From Desulfuribacillus alkaliarsenatis (lineage in GTDB: Bacteria; Bacillota; Bacilli; Desulfuribacillales; Desulfuribacillaceae), in contig NZ_MIJE01000032.1 in assembly GCF_001730225.1 (NCBI RefSeq), positions 124,001-188,000 of the forward strand: a stretch of 64,000 bases of DNA. The letters run 5' to 3'. Position 1 is the first letter of the stretch; the number at the start of each line of letters is the position of its first letter. A program made the position numbers and the translations under genes. This document shows, one piece after another, positions 53,683 through 62,714 of this stretch. The notes beneath the pieces are model-generated. The model worked only from the letters and a program-made list of their open reading frames with translations. It did no database searches and was not told the DNA's origin.

Positions 53683-54310
53683 TCGACTTCACCTCTTCTG
53701 TATATTTGCCTAGCAAGCCCTTCCAATATTCAATATTAAAACCCATAATTGGACCAATTGTTAACGAAATAATAACTGTGCCAACGCCTACTGGCCCTCC
53801 TAATAAAGCTCCAAAACCTAATGCTGATAGCTCCATTACAGTTTTAATCCTGCCAATCGACCAGCCTTTTTTAATATTCAAAACAAGAACCAAACCGTCC
53901 CTAGGTCCTGCACCAAGATTACTTGAAATATAAATTCCTGCCCCCACACCAAACAACACAGTACCAATAACAAGTATAGCTAATTGTTGAAATAAATTTT
54001 CCCCTGTAGGTGTCACAGGCAATAGTAAAAACACATCTATAAAAACACCGACAAAAATCATATTTAGGATTGTACCTATTTGAGGATACCTCTTCATTAA
54101 AAAACATACTATAATTACAATAATTATTCCTGTAACCTGAACTGCCATACCAGGAGTTAGAGGGGTTGTATTAGCAAGCCCGAGGTGAAATACATCCCAA
54201 GGTGATACCCCTAAGTTAGCTACTATTGTTAAAACAATCCCGTAGCTCATCACCATAATTCCTACGAAAAATATAACCCATTGTAAGATAATTCGTCTAT
54301 AGTTTATCAT
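53660..54310 (-). CDS. YczE/YyaS/YitT family membrane protein
   Basis: This 216-residue protein has about five or six hydrophobic spans. NLGVSPWDVFHLGLA near residue 33, GAGIYISSNLGAGPRDGLV in the middle and GTVIISLTIGPIMGF late match the YczE-type family. The family is of unknown function; YczE of Bacillus is linked to surfactin and antibiotic production. It lies between rarA and the CymR-like gene, starting five bases after rarA, which makes it an insertion into the conserved Bacillus order. Its stop overlaps the regulator start by 23 bases. Confidence 0.85.
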   Translation of the reverse strand: MINYRRIILQWVIFFVGIMVMSYGIVLTIVANLGVSPWDVFHLGLANTTPLTPGMAVQVTGIIIVIIVCFLMKRYPQIGTILNMIFVGVFIDVFLLLPVTPTGENLFQQLAILVIGTVLFGVGAGIYISSNLGAGPRDGLVLVLNIKKGWSIGRIKTVMELSALGFGALLGGPVGVGTVIISLTIGPIMGFNIEYWKGLLGKYTEEVKSNEVVNER

Positions 54311-54314
54311 CCAC

Positions 54315-55643
54315 TTATCTCTTTCTATTAATACTATTCAGATATTCTTTTATATCTTTTTCAAACCCATTGTCTGAGGGTTTATAGTAAAGTTTGCCTT
54401 CAAGTTTGCTGGGCAAATATGTCTGGTTAACGTAGTGATTATCGTAGTTATGCGGGTATAAATAGTCTTGGCCATGACCTAGCTGATGAGCACCTTTATA
54501 GCTTGCGTCACGCAGATGGGTTGGAACTTCATCATAGCCAAGTTCTTTAACATCAGATAAAGCTTTGTTAATTGCTATATAAGCTGCATTACTTTTTGGA
54601 GCTGCTGCTAAGTATGTCACTGCTTGGGCTAATGGTATCCTTCCCTCAGGCATTCCAACTAGCTCGAATGCTTGAAACGCCGATATTGCCACTGCCAATG
54701 CATTGGGATCTGCGTTTCCAATATCTTCAGAAGCTAATATCACAATCCTACGCGCTATAAAACGTGGGTCTTCACCAGCATCTATCATTCGCGCTAACCA
54801 GTAAACGGCCGCATCTGGATCAGAGCCTCGAACAGACTTTATAAACGCCGAAATCGTATCATAGTGCTGATCACCCTGTTTATCGTACTTAACTGCGCGA
54901 CGCTGGATTGATTCCTCAGCAACAGTCAAAGTAATATGTATAGCTCCTTGGTCATTATGCGAAGCTGTAGCTACCGCTAGCTCCACCGCATTAAGTAAAC
55001 GTCTTGCATCACCATCTGCGTATGAAATAATATGTTTTCTAGCATCATCATCGATAGTTATTGTCAGTGAACCGTATCCCCTAGTATCATCATGTAACGC
55101 TAACTCCATGACTCTGTTAAGCTCATCTTCAGTAAGTAGTTTAAGTGTGAAAACCATAGATCTAGATAATAAAGCTGAGTTTACTTCAAAAAATGGATTC
55201 TCTGTAGTTGCTCCTATCAAAATAATAGTACCATCCTCTACAAATGGTAAAAGCGCGTCTTGCTGCGATTTATTAAAATGATGTATCTCATCAATAAACA
55301 GTGTTGTTTTCCGTTGCTCTAGCACTTTACGGTCTTTAGCTTGCTGTGTCACTTCTCTTATATCCTTGACACCTGCCGTTACAGCGTGCAATTTCACAAA
55401 GTATGAGCTGGTTTTGTTAGATATGATTTCTGCTAATGTAGTTTTTCCTGTACCAGGAGGACCATAAAGTATTAAAGTTGTTACTCTATCAAGTTCGATT
55501 GCTTGACGAAGCAGCTTCCCTTCACCGACTATATGCTCCTGACCAACAAAGCTTGCAAAATCTCTAGGTCGCATTCTAGATGCTAAAGGAGCAAGCGTAT
55601 CTATACCATTAACCTTATGCTGATATGTAAATAAATCATCCAC
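54315..55643 (-). CDS. rarA: Replication-associated recombination protein RarA (MgsA)
   Basis: This 442-residue AAA+ ATPase has the Walker A GPPGTGKTT and sensor-like ATTENPFFEVNSALLSRS. The C-terminal MgsA region is rich in YPHNYDNHY. It acts at stalled replication forks. The start is GTG at 55643, seven bases behind GGGGTG. The TTG eight codons upstream lies inside tcdA and has no site. In Bacillus the counterpart yrvN is beside yrvM and cymR, so the order is conserved apart from the inserted YczE gene. Confidence 0.94.
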   Translation of the reverse strand: MDDLFTYQHKVNGIDTLAPLASRMRPRDFASFVGQEHIVGEGKLLRQAIELDRVTTLILYGPPGTGKTTLAEIISNKTSSYFVKLHAVTAGVKDIREVTQQAKDRKVLEQRKTTLFIDEIHHFNKSQQDALLPFVEDGTIILIGATTENPFFEVNSALLSRSMVFTLKLLTEDELNRVMELALHDDTRGYGSLTITIDDDARKHIISYADGDARRLLNAVELAVATASHNDQGAIHITLTVAEESIQRRAVKYDKQGDQHYDTISAFIKSVRGSDPDAAVYWLARMIDAGEDPRFIARRIVILASEDIGNADPNALAVAISAFQAFELVGMPEGRIPLAQAVTYLAAAPKSNAAYIAINKALSDVKELGYDEVPTHLRDASYKGAHQLGHGQDYLYPHNYDNHYVNQTYLPSKLEGKLYYKPSDNGFEKDIKEYLNSINRKR

Positions 55644-55647
55644 TAAA

Positions 55648-56418
55648 CTACACCCCAGTTTTTTCAACTAACAGGTCATTAACAACTATTCCTGCTAGCA
55701 TTAACCCTACTATCGAAGGAATAAAGGAGATACTGCCAGGAATTTGTCTTTTTACAGTGCATGTCCTACTTGCTGTAGGCGGGCATATACACCCCACTGC
55801 GCAAGAGGCCTCCTCACTAGCAATTGGCTTAATTGGCTGTTCTTTTGAATAAACGACTTTTACACCCTTAGCAATTCCCCTTCTCTTTAACTCTTTACGT
55901 AATACTTTGGCCATTGGGCAAACTGACGTTTTCGAAATATCAGCAATCTCAAAGCCTGCTGGATTAAGCTTATTTCCTGCACCCATGCTTACAGCAATAG
56001 GTATCTTACGAATAGTACATGCTTCTATTAAAGATATTTTCGATGAAATGGTATCAATTGCATCTACAATATAATCTGGCTGCAACGAAAATACCTGTTC
56101 CCCTGTTTCATTATTTAAGAACATCTGTAAGCTAGTAACTTTAGCCTTTGGGTTTATTTGTAACACTCTTTCCTTCATTACTTCGACCTTTTGTTTGCCA
56201 ACTGTGCTCTGAAGGGCGTGGAGTTGCCTATTAATATTGGTTAAACATATATCGTCATCGTCTACTAAAATTAAATGGCCTACCCCAGAACGTGCTAACG
56301 CTTCAACGGTGTATGATCCTACACCTCCTATGCCTATTACAGCAACTGTGCTATTTTGCAAACGCTCCATTCCGTCCTTGCCAATTAGCAATTCAGTTCG
56401 TGAAAAACGGTGTAACAA
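55648..56418 (-). CDS. tcdA: tRNA threonylcarbamoyladenosine dehydratase TcdA
   Basis: This 256-residue E1-like (ThiF/MoeB) enzyme makes cyclic t6A37 in tRNA. The nucleotide-binding Rossmann motif is IGIGGVGSYTVEALARSG. The Asp-rich loop VDDDDICLTNINRQLHAL and DAIDTISSK follow, and a C-terminal Cys-rich region (CAVGCICPP) is present. The start is TTG at 56418, seven bases behind AGGAGG. It is directly downstream of 6S RNA, as yrvM is in Bacillus, and runs into rarA. Confidence 0.94.
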   Translation of the reverse strand: MLHRFSRTELLIGKDGMERLQNSTVAVIGIGGVGSYTVEALARSGVGHLILVDDDDICLTNINRQLHALQSTVGKQKVEVMKERVLQINPKAKVTSLQMFLNNETGEQVFSLQPDYIVDAIDTISSKISLIEACTIRKIPIAVSMGAGNKLNPAGFEIADISKTSVCPMAKVLRKELKRRGIAKGVKVVYSKEQPIKPIASEEASCAVGCICPPTASRTCTVKRQIPGSISFIPSIVGLMLAGIVVNDLLVEKTGV

Positions 56419-56487
56419 AAACTACACCTCCTATAAAAGTCATTAAAACATCACTTATATCATAGCAAATTTGTAGGAATTAAGCAA

Positions 56488-56672
56488 AAAAAAAAGCCCC
56501 GCTTTGCCGTGTCCCTGGGTTTTGAACCTGCCTCAGCAGGTGGGTGTTCTACTTATCACTTTTGAGGTCCCCTCGATGTGGGCATCCCAGCCATGACAAG
56601 ACGCAAACTCCCGTAGTAAAAGTGTTGGCTCAAAACGTCGGTATTCACTAGCATTGTAGGGCTATTTTTTCT
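56488..56672 (-). ncRNA. ssrS: 6S RNA (BsrA/SsrS type)
   Basis: A roughly 185-nt RNA is predicted on the minus strand. The closing stem pairs AGCCC near the 5' end with GGGCT at the 3' end. A strong inner helix pairs GTTTTGAGCC with GGTTCAAAAC (10 bp), and an outer terminal stem pairs CACTTTT with AAAAGTG. A small hairpin ACCTGC/GCAGGT lies in the 3' strand of the central bubble. The 3' end is a run of ten T. This is the secondary structure of 6S RNA, which binds sigma-A RNA polymerase. It lies at the same locus as bsrA of Bacillus (between aspS and yrvM), and a good promoter precedes it. Confidence 0.9.
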
Positions 56673-56678
56673 ATACTA

Positions 56679-56708
56679 AGTATAGCATATAGCAGTTTGT
56701 TCGTGCAA
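56679..56708 (-). promoter_or_regulatory. 6S RNA promoter
   Basis: On the minus strand TTGCAC (56703-56708) and TATACT (56679-56684) are separated by 18 bp, with a predicted start near 56672. This fits a sigma-A promoter for 6S RNA. Confidence 0.7.
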
Positions 56709-56726
56709 TATGAAAAGATGCACGCT

Positions 56727-57107
56727 TTAGGAAGTAGATTCCATATCCTTTTTTATACTATTTACTTCTCTTCCTTCTTCTATAGCTTCTTTTAAATCAT
56801 CTTGTATAGATTTTTCCCATAGTGGAACTCCAATTCTATAGGCAGAACGTGAAATCATAAAAGCAGCAACAGGTGCCGTCAAAAATACAAACACTATAGT
56901 TAGTAATACTTTAAAGCTAAAAACACTATGCACTAATGCGAAGTATAGAAAAACAGCAATCATGATATTTATAATCCCAAAAGTCACTGTCTTAGTTGCA
57001 GCATGCAAACGGGCATATACGTCTGGAAGTCGTAATAGTCCTAGGGAACCTAAAACGCTGAAAATTGCACCGAGTAGCAAGAAAAAACTAATTATAAACT
57101 CAGTCAA
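56727..57107 (-). CDS. mrpG: Na+/H+ antiporter subunit MrpG/MnhG
   Basis: This 126-residue subunit has three hydrophobic spans and the LRLPDVYARLHAATKTVTFG motif of the family. The start is TTG at 57107, eight bases behind GGAGG; an upstream ATG would give an atypical extension. The start overlaps the mrpF stop. It is the last gene of the complete mrp operon, and the 6S RNA promoter begins about 20 bases downstream. Mrp antiporters use a complex of all seven subunits in the membrane to export Na+ for pH and salt tolerance. Confidence 0.93.
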   Translation of the reverse strand: MTEFIISFFLLLGAIFSVLGSLGLLRLPDVYARLHAATKTVTFGIINIMIAVFLYFALVHSVFSFKVLLTIVFVFLTAPVAAFMISRSAYRIGVPLWEKSIQDDLKEAIEEGREVNSIKKDMESTS

Positions 57108-57369
57108 TGACAGTTCCTCCTTCCACATACTTAGCCAGGGCAATAGAGCCAATAAAGGCTAAAATCGCAATTACTAACCCAACTTCAACATAAGCAAGTG
57201 TACCTTGGCGTATCATGTTTATGCCTGTAAAACCTATAAGATTTAGTCCTATTGTGTCAAGGGCTACAATTCTATCTGACATAGAGTTGCCTTTAATTAC
57301 TCTGTAAAGACAAAGGACTATCGATATAGCTAGTAGAAATAACGCTATTGATAATGCAGCTTCAAGCAT
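57100..57369 (-). CDS. mrpF: Na+/H+ antiporter subunit MrpF/MnhF
   Basis: This 89-residue protein has three membrane spans and the family pattern GNSMSDRIVALDTIG. Its ATG overlaps the mrpE stop by one base, and its end overlaps mrpG. Size and order fit the subunit F position. Confidence 0.92.
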   Translation of the reverse strand: MLEAALSIALFLLAISIVLCLYRVIKGNSMSDRIVALDTIGLNLIGFTGINMIRQGTLAYVEVGLVIAILAFIGSIALAKYVEGGTVID

Positions 57370-57845
57370 TAATGGGTCACCTCCATAATTGCCTTTTCAA
57401 ATGTTTCTTTAATCTCTCGGATTTTTTCGTCTTTATCAGGCACATGAATGGAGTGAATATATATCGTCCGACCATCATCAGAAAATGCCATCGATAATGT
57501 CCCCGGTGTTAGTGAAATCAGAGCTGCCAACAATGTTATCTGCCAATCACAACGAAGCCTAGTTGGGAAAGCAACGATGCCTGGGCATATATCTAGCCTC
57601 GGTATAAGTACTGTTCTAGCAATATCTATATTTGACAATGTCAATTCTCTACAGAACAGCAAAAACAGCTTTAGCATGGCAATGACACGATGGAAGTAAA
57701 ATTTTGCAGATAAAAACCGTTGCAAAAACCATAGTAATAATACACCAATAAAATATCCAATTACAAAATCAACAAAGGTATAGCTTTGTACTAATAACAT
57801 CCATATTACAGCTAGAACTATATTTAATACTATTTGAAACGCCAT
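57369..57845 (-). CDS. mrpE: Na+/H+ antiporter subunit MrpE/MnhE
   Basis: This 158-residue protein has two N-terminal hydrophobic spans, a soluble region and the MrpE signature ALISLTPGTLSMAFSDDGRTIYIHSIHV (recognised in parts). It lies 24 bases after mrpD. Subunit E is required for antiport complex stability in Bacillus. Confidence 0.93.
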   Translation of the reverse strand: MAFQIVLNIVLAVIWMLLVQSYTFVDFVIGYFIGVLLLWFLQRFLSAKFYFHRVIAMLKLFLLFCRELTLSNIDIARTVLIPRLDICPGIVAFPTRLRCDWQITLLAALISLTPGTLSMAFSDDGRTIYIHSIHVPDKDEKIREIKETFEKAIMEVTH

Positions 57846-57869
57846 TTTATCGACTCCTTACTAGCCACC

Positions 57870-59390
57870 TTAGCGGTTTAGGTTCCTTACAACTTCATAG
57901 TCTATTCCCAATACAGACTCAATATAATTCGAAGGATCAAGAATTTGGTTAGCTGCAGCTAATGAATATTGAAATATTGGTTCAGCTGCTAGTCCTAATA
58001 CTATCGTCAAGAAGATTAGTGGAATTATCGGCAATAGGACTTTGCGAGTACTTATCTTACGAGCCTCTGTATCATCCATCTTTTGTTCTCCCCAGAAAAC
58101 ATATGTGAAAATCTTCATCATGGAGAACAATGTTAATAGTCCAACTATCAAGCTAACAGCCACTATGAAATAACGCTCTTCTTGAAAACCAGCTAAGATT
58201 AAGGCAAATTTACTGAAGAATCCACTCAATGGAGGAATCCCAGCTAATGATATGGCTGCTATAAAGAATACCCAAGAAAGCCAAGGATGTGTTTTCATCA
58301 CGCCACCCATTTTCTTAAGCTCAGTCTGTCCAGTTACATACTGTGTTGCACCACAGGTCAAAAACAGCGCTGTTTTTACTATGATGTGATGGGCAATATA
58401 ATATATAGCTCCCGCGAGCGCTAATGGTGTATAAATACCTAAACCCATAATCATATAACCAATCTGACTAATTATATGATAAGACAGGATCCGCTTAAAA
58501 TCAAAGCTTGCAACTGCCCCTAATACTCCAAAGAACATCGTCCCCGCAGCTAGGAATATAATAACATTATGTGTGAAACCTGGCTCATGGACGAATATTA
58601 ATGTAAATGTACGTATAATCGCATATACCCCAACCTTAGTCAATAAACCTCCAAACAACGCAGCAATTGCTGCTGGTGGTCCATAATAAGATCTAGGCAA
58701 CCAGAAATATAGTGGGAATAATGCCCCTTTCATTGCAAAGACAACCAGGAATAACATAGCAACGGTGTTCAATACCCCTTGTTGTTGTAATTCTGCAACG
58801 CGTACAGCAATATCCGCTAGATTCAATGTCCCAGTAATTGAGTAGATGTATGCTACCCCAACAATAAAGAGAATTGAAGCAAAGACGTTAATTGCCACAT
58901 ATTTAAATGATTCCCGCAACTGATATTTAGTGCCACCGATAACAATTAATATATATGAAGAAATCAGCATTACTTCGAAAAATACAAATAGGTTGAAAAG
59001 GTCACCTGTTAAAAACGCACCATTTACACCTGTCAGTAAGAAGAAGTAAAACGGGTAAAAGTAATACTTTTCTCGAATCGTATGAATCGTTTGAAAGGCG
59101 AAGAACAGACACACAACCCCAACGATTGATGCTAAAACAACCATCATAGTCGCAAAAATATCAGCAACTAAAACAATCCCAAATGGTGCAGGCCAGTTAC
59201 CAAGTTCTAATGTCTTAATGCCTCCATAAAAAACAACATGTGCCAAATATAATGCAGAAGCTAAGATAGATAGAGCCCCTATACTACTAATGGTACGTTG
59301 AATTCGGGAGTGATTCACAAAGAATATCAGGATGACCCCGACAAAAAAGGGTATCAGTATCGGCAATACTACTAAATTACTCATCGTCAC
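57870..59390 (-). CDS. mrpD: Na+/H+ antiporter subunit MrpD/MnhD
   Basis: This 506-residue, roughly 14-span protein is homologous to the NuoM/N proton-translocating subunits of complex I. Key regions are TGDLFNLFVFFEVMLISSY, with the conserved membrane Glu, and MKGALFPLYFWLPRSYYGPP, with the conserved Lys. LFLTCGATQYVTG comes later. It overlaps mrpC by 14 bases. It forms an ion channel of the antiporter. Confidence 0.95.
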   Translation of the reverse strand: MTMSNLVVLPILIPFFVGVILIFFVNHSRIQRTISSIGALSILASALYLAHVVFYGGIKTLELGNWPAPFGIVLVADIFATMMVVLASIVGVVCLFFAFQTIHTIREKYYFYPFYFFLLTGVNGAFLTGDLFNLFVFFEVMLISSYILIVIGGTKYQLRESFKYVAINVFASILFIVGVAYIYSITGTLNLADIAVRVAELQQQGVLNTVAMLFLVVFAMKGALFPLYFWLPRSYYGPPAAIAALFGGLLTKVGVYAIIRTFTLIFVHEPGFTHNVIIFLAAGTMFFGVLGAVASFDFKRILSYHIISQIGYMIMGLGIYTPLALAGAIYYIAHHIIVKTALFLTCGATQYVTGQTELKKMGGVMKTHPWLSWVFFIAAISLAGIPPLSGFFSKFALILAGFQEERYFIVAVSLIVGLLTLFSMMKIFTYVFWGEQKMDDTEARKISTRKVLLPIIPLIFLTIVLGLAAEPIFQYSLAAANQILDPSNYIESVLGIDYEVVRNLNR

Positions 59391-59715
59391 TCCCCCTTAG
59401 CTGTTCAAGATCGTCTGTCTTATGTTCTTTATATGTTCTATACGATAGTACAAGTAGGAATGCCGTTACCCCAAAGCTAATTACAATGGCTGTTAAGATT
59501 AGCGCCTGCGGCAGTGGGTCTGCATATGCAGCCGCTGCTTCCCCTAATAACGGAGGCGCTCCTTGCTTTAGTCTCGCCATCGTTAGCAATAGCAAGTGGG
59601 CACCATGCGACATAAGAATCAAACCTAATACTACACGCAAAATACTTTTAGTTAAAATCATATAGGTTCCAACGGTGAACAAAATTCCAACAAGTAGGGA
59701 CATTAATAGTTCCAT
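59377..59715 (-). CDS. mrpC: Na+/H+ antiporter subunit MrpC/MnhC
   Basis: This 112-residue NuoK-like protein has three spans. GLILMSHGAHLLLLTM and DPLPQALILTAIVISFGVTAFLL (recognised in parts) are conserved. It starts just after the mrpB stop. Confidence 0.94.
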   Translation of the reverse strand: MELLMSLLVGILFTVGTYMILTKSILRVVLGLILMSHGAHLLLLTMARLKQGAPPLLGEAAAAYADPLPQALILTAIVISFGVTAFLLVLSYRTYKEHKTDDLEQLRGSDDE

Positions 59716-59716
59716 G

Positions 59717-60139
59717 CTATGCGTCCCCCCTGATTGTTAAGATTGTTAGCATCGCTACCCCTACAACTACCATGTAAATTCCAAGGTCAAACGGAAGAGC
59801 TGTAGTTAATTCCGTCTCGCCTAGAATTGGTAGCTGAAAGTAGTCAAAATATTGTGTCAAATAAGCATCTCCAAAAAGCATCGATACAATTCCAGTGCCC
59901 ATTGATATCAGCAACCCAACAGCAATCAGATTTGGAAAATTAATACGAATAATATAATCGACTGTTTTCCTATCAAATGATACATACATCAATAGTAATG
60001 CAGAAACAGTCATTAACCCACCTATAAATCCACCACCTGGATTGTTATGACCTGCAAAGAACAGGTATACAGAAAACGCAAGGATGATAAAAGTAACGAT
60101 TTTTGTAATTGTGTGTAGCATTACATTGTTTCGCTTCAT
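59717..60139 (-). CDS. mrpB: Na+/H+ antiporter subunit MrpB/MnhB
   Basis: This 140-residue protein has four spans and the family motif FFAGHNNPGGGFIGGLM. Its start overlaps the mrpA stop by four bases (ATGA), and its end runs into mrpC after one base. Confidence 0.94.
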   Translation of the reverse strand: MKRNNVMLHTITKIVTFIILAFSVYLFFAGHNNPGGGFIGGLMTVSALLLMYVSFDRKTVDYIIRINFPNLIAVGLLISMGTGIVSMLFGDAYLTQYFDYFQLPILGETELTTALPFDLGIYMVVVGVAMLTILTIRGDA

Positions 60140-62550
60140 ACATCCTCCCTCCCTGTCATCCGTAGTTTAATCATAGTCACAACTCCAAGTGCTGCAATTC
60201 CTAACACAAGCACCTCAAGCAAGGTATCAAGTCCACGGAAATCAACTAGTATGACGTTAACCATATTTAAACCGCCAGCTAGCTTATAAGAGTTTTCAAT
60301 GAAATATTGTGAAATTGGCTGGAAATCTGCTTGATTCCCTAAGGTTAATGCACTATATGCAGTTATTGTTATTACTACACCAACCGCTATTGAAATAACT
60401 AAGTTAGTAAACTTAAATATTGGAGTAAAGGACTCTCGGCGCAGCTCTGGCAAGTGATAGAAGCAGAGCAGGAACAATACAACCATAACTGTTTCTACTA
60501 ATAGTTGCGTTAATGCAAGATCTGGCGCACGTAGCACAACAAATAAAAGTGCTAACATAAATCCTATGGCTCCAACTGCAATAATTGCCGTCACCCGCTG
60601 TTGAATAAACGGTATTGCAATTGTTGATATAACAATAACTAAAGTCACTGCCCAAAGATAGATCGATATTGGAGCAAATTGACTTGTATCTAAAGCGATA
60701 GCGTCAAAACGTATGAGTGAATATGTCAACAGGATTAACATGAAAGTAATCATATACGTAAAGTAGTCACGTAATAACCCTGTCATTTGAATTCTCGTTA
60801 CTACTGTTGAACCTTTAACAAGACCAATCATAGCATTATCATAAACGTTGTTAACCGGATCACGTTTTTCCATGAAGAAATAAATTCGATCCCAATATTT
60901 ATATGTGTTGTACATCAATGTACCCATAACTACAACACCGATAGTCATAAATAACTCAATTGTCCAACCATGCCAAAAATAAATATTAACATAGAAGGTT
61001 TCTGTTGGTCCCAATAATCCAGGTAAAATCGCCGCCATTGCTGGCTCAATGATTGTATATTCCAACAAACTTGGAAAGAATCCTGTTATTACAACTAATG
61101 ATGCAAGCACAATCGGAGGAATTAACATGCCAATTGGAGCTTCATGTGGCTCTTTATCAAGTTTTTCTCTTTGGAGTTTTCCAGTAAAGGTCTTAAAGAC
61201 GATTGTAGCGCAATATATAAAGGTAAAGACACTTGCAACCCAAGCTATAACTGGGAATAGCATACCCCAAGTATCCATATTAAATATATCTAGCCTAGAT
61301 GCATTAACTACTCCAGTAAAGAAGTATTCCTTACTTAGAAAGCCATTGAATGGTGGTAACCCAGCCATTGCTGCTGAACCTATGACAGCCAGTGTAAATG
61401 TCGCAGGCATAATTGTCATTAAACCGCCTAGCTTTCGTATATCACGGGTACCTGTCTCATGGTCAATAATACCGACAACCATAAACAAGCTACCTTTAAA
61501 CGTCGCATGGTTAAACAAATGGAATACTGCTGCAAGAATTGCAGTGGTATATAGCAATGACTCATCACCATACCCAAAATATAATGCTGCAGAACCTAAG
61601 CCTAACAACGACATAATTAGCCCTAACTGACTTATTGTTGAATACGCTAAAATCGATTTCAAGTCTGTCTGCTTTACTGCAGAGAACGACCCCCACAAGA
61701 GTGTAAAAATACCGAAACTAGAAACTATCCAGAACCATTCTGGAATACCAGCAAATATTGGCGTCATACGTCCTACTAGATATAAACCTGCCTTTACCAT
61801 AGTTGCTGAATGTAGGTACGCACTAATCGGAGTTGGTGCTTCCATAGCATCAGGTAACCAGATATGGAATGGGAATTGAGCAGATTTTGTAAACGCGCCT
61901 AGTAATATCATAATCATCGCAGGTATAAACAGTTGATGATCAACAATATTACCTGCCATTGCAATCGTTTCCCTAATACTGAACGTACCAGTCATAACGT
62001 ACATCATCGCAAATCCAGCTAACATAGCAAATCCACCGAAAATCGTGATAATTGTGGATTTTTGTGCACCGTAAATCGATTTTTCCCGATGATACCAATA
62101 ACCGATTAATAAGAATGATGATAAGCTAGTTAACTCCCAGAACACATAAAGCACGACCATGTTGTCTGAGAAAACAACACCTAACATAGCTCCCATAAAC
62201 ATCAATAAATATACATAGAAAGTGTTTAAAGCTTCCTTGTCTTTATACAAGTAATAGATGGAGTATAATACTACTAACGCTCCAATTCCCGTAATTAATA
62301 AACCAAAAAGCAAACTCCAACCATCAACATATAATGTAAAGTTAATCCCCAAAGATGGTGCCCACGGAATTGAAAAAGTATATGGCTCGCCATTGGCTAC
62401 GCCTGGAATATACTGAAACAAAAAAGCAAACAAAATTACTGGCAACGGCAGTACAAACCATCCTGTATGCACTTGCCTGACATACTTGTAAAGTGCGGGT
62501 ATAAATAGGGCCAATATAAACGGCGCTAATACCGCAAGCATAAGTGACAC
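60136..62550 (-). CDS. mrpA: Na+/H+ antiporter subunit MrpA/MnhA (fused with MbhD/E-like domain)
   Basis: This large subunit of about 804 residues is NuoL-like at its N-terminus, with VLYVFWELTSLSSFLLIGYW and FPFHIWLPDAMEAPTPISAYLHSATM (recognised in parts). Its C-terminal extension has the MbhD/E and NuoJ-like modules. The start is GTG at 62550, behind GAGGAGG; longer frames lack a site. The family's HTGWFVLPLPV follows. It heads a complete ABCDEFG operon that sits between aspS and 6S RNA, an insertion compared with Bacillus, where aspS and yrvM/6S are neighbours. Confidence 0.95.
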   Translation of the reverse strand: MSLMLAVLAPFILALFIPALYKYVRQVHTGWFVLPLPVILFAFLFQYIPGVANGEPYTFSIPWAPSLGINFTLYVDGWSLLFGLLITGIGALVVLYSIYYLYKDKEALNTFYVYLLMFMGAMLGVVFSDNMVVLYVFWELTSLSSFLLIGYWYHREKSIYGAQKSTIITIFGGFAMLAGFAMMYVMTGTFSIRETIAMAGNIVDHQLFIPAMIMILLGAFTKSAQFPFHIWLPDAMEAPTPISAYLHSATMVKAGLYLVGRMTPIFAGIPEWFWIVSSFGIFTLLWGSFSAVKQTDLKSILAYSTISQLGLIMSLLGLGSAALYFGYGDESLLYTTAILAAVFHLFNHATFKGSLFMVVGIIDHETGTRDIRKLGGLMTIMPATFTLAVIGSAAMAGLPPFNGFLSKEYFFTGVVNASRLDIFNMDTWGMLFPVIAWVASVFTFIYCATIVFKTFTGKLQREKLDKEPHEAPIGMLIPPIVLASLVVITGFFPSLLEYTIIEPAMAAILPGLLGPTETFYVNIYFWHGWTIELFMTIGVVVMGTLMYNTYKYWDRIYFFMEKRDPVNNVYDNAMIGLVKGSTVVTRIQMTGLLRDYFTYMITFMLILLTYSLIRFDAIALDTSQFAPISIYLWAVTLVIVISTIAIPFIQQRVTAIIAVGAIGFMLALLFVVLRAPDLALTQLLVETVMVVLFLLCFYHLPELRRESFTPIFKFTNLVISIAVGVVITITAYSALTLGNQADFQPISQYFIENSYKLAGGLNMVNVILVDFRGLDTLLEVLVLGIAALGVVTMIKLRMTGREDV

Positions 62551-62593
62551 CCTCAATGACCTCCTCTTAAAAACTTCGTTAAACAGCGCTAAA

Positions 62594-62623
62594 ATTATAC
62601 AATACTTTTTAACTAGCAAGCAA
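62594..62623 (-). promoter_or_regulatory. Candidate promoter of the mrp operon
   Basis: On the minus strand TTGCTT (62618-62623) and a perfect TATAAT (62594-62599) are separated by 18 bp. They lie about 45 bases upstream of the mrpA start. Confidence 0.6.
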
Positions 62624-62640
62624 GCTCATTAGATAGTGGT

Positions 62641-62671
62641 CTAGTTAGTTATTCATGATTAGACTAACTAG
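62641..62671. repeat. Inverted repeat after aspS
   Basis: CTAGTTAGT (62641-62649) and ACTAACTAG (62663-62671) form a 9-bp hairpin 44 bases past the aspS stop. There is no T run, so it is not a standard terminator; it could slow transcript decay or be an operator for mrp. Confidence 0.5.
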
Positions 62672-62714
62672 TTCTCCATCTAATTACGCCTAGTTAATAT
62701 AATTAAAGTTTACA

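Noticed and set aside
61049-61630. Plus-strand ORF of 193 codons
   Set aside because: It is wholly antisense to mrpA, with composition that reflects the mirrored membrane codons; no ribosome binding site.
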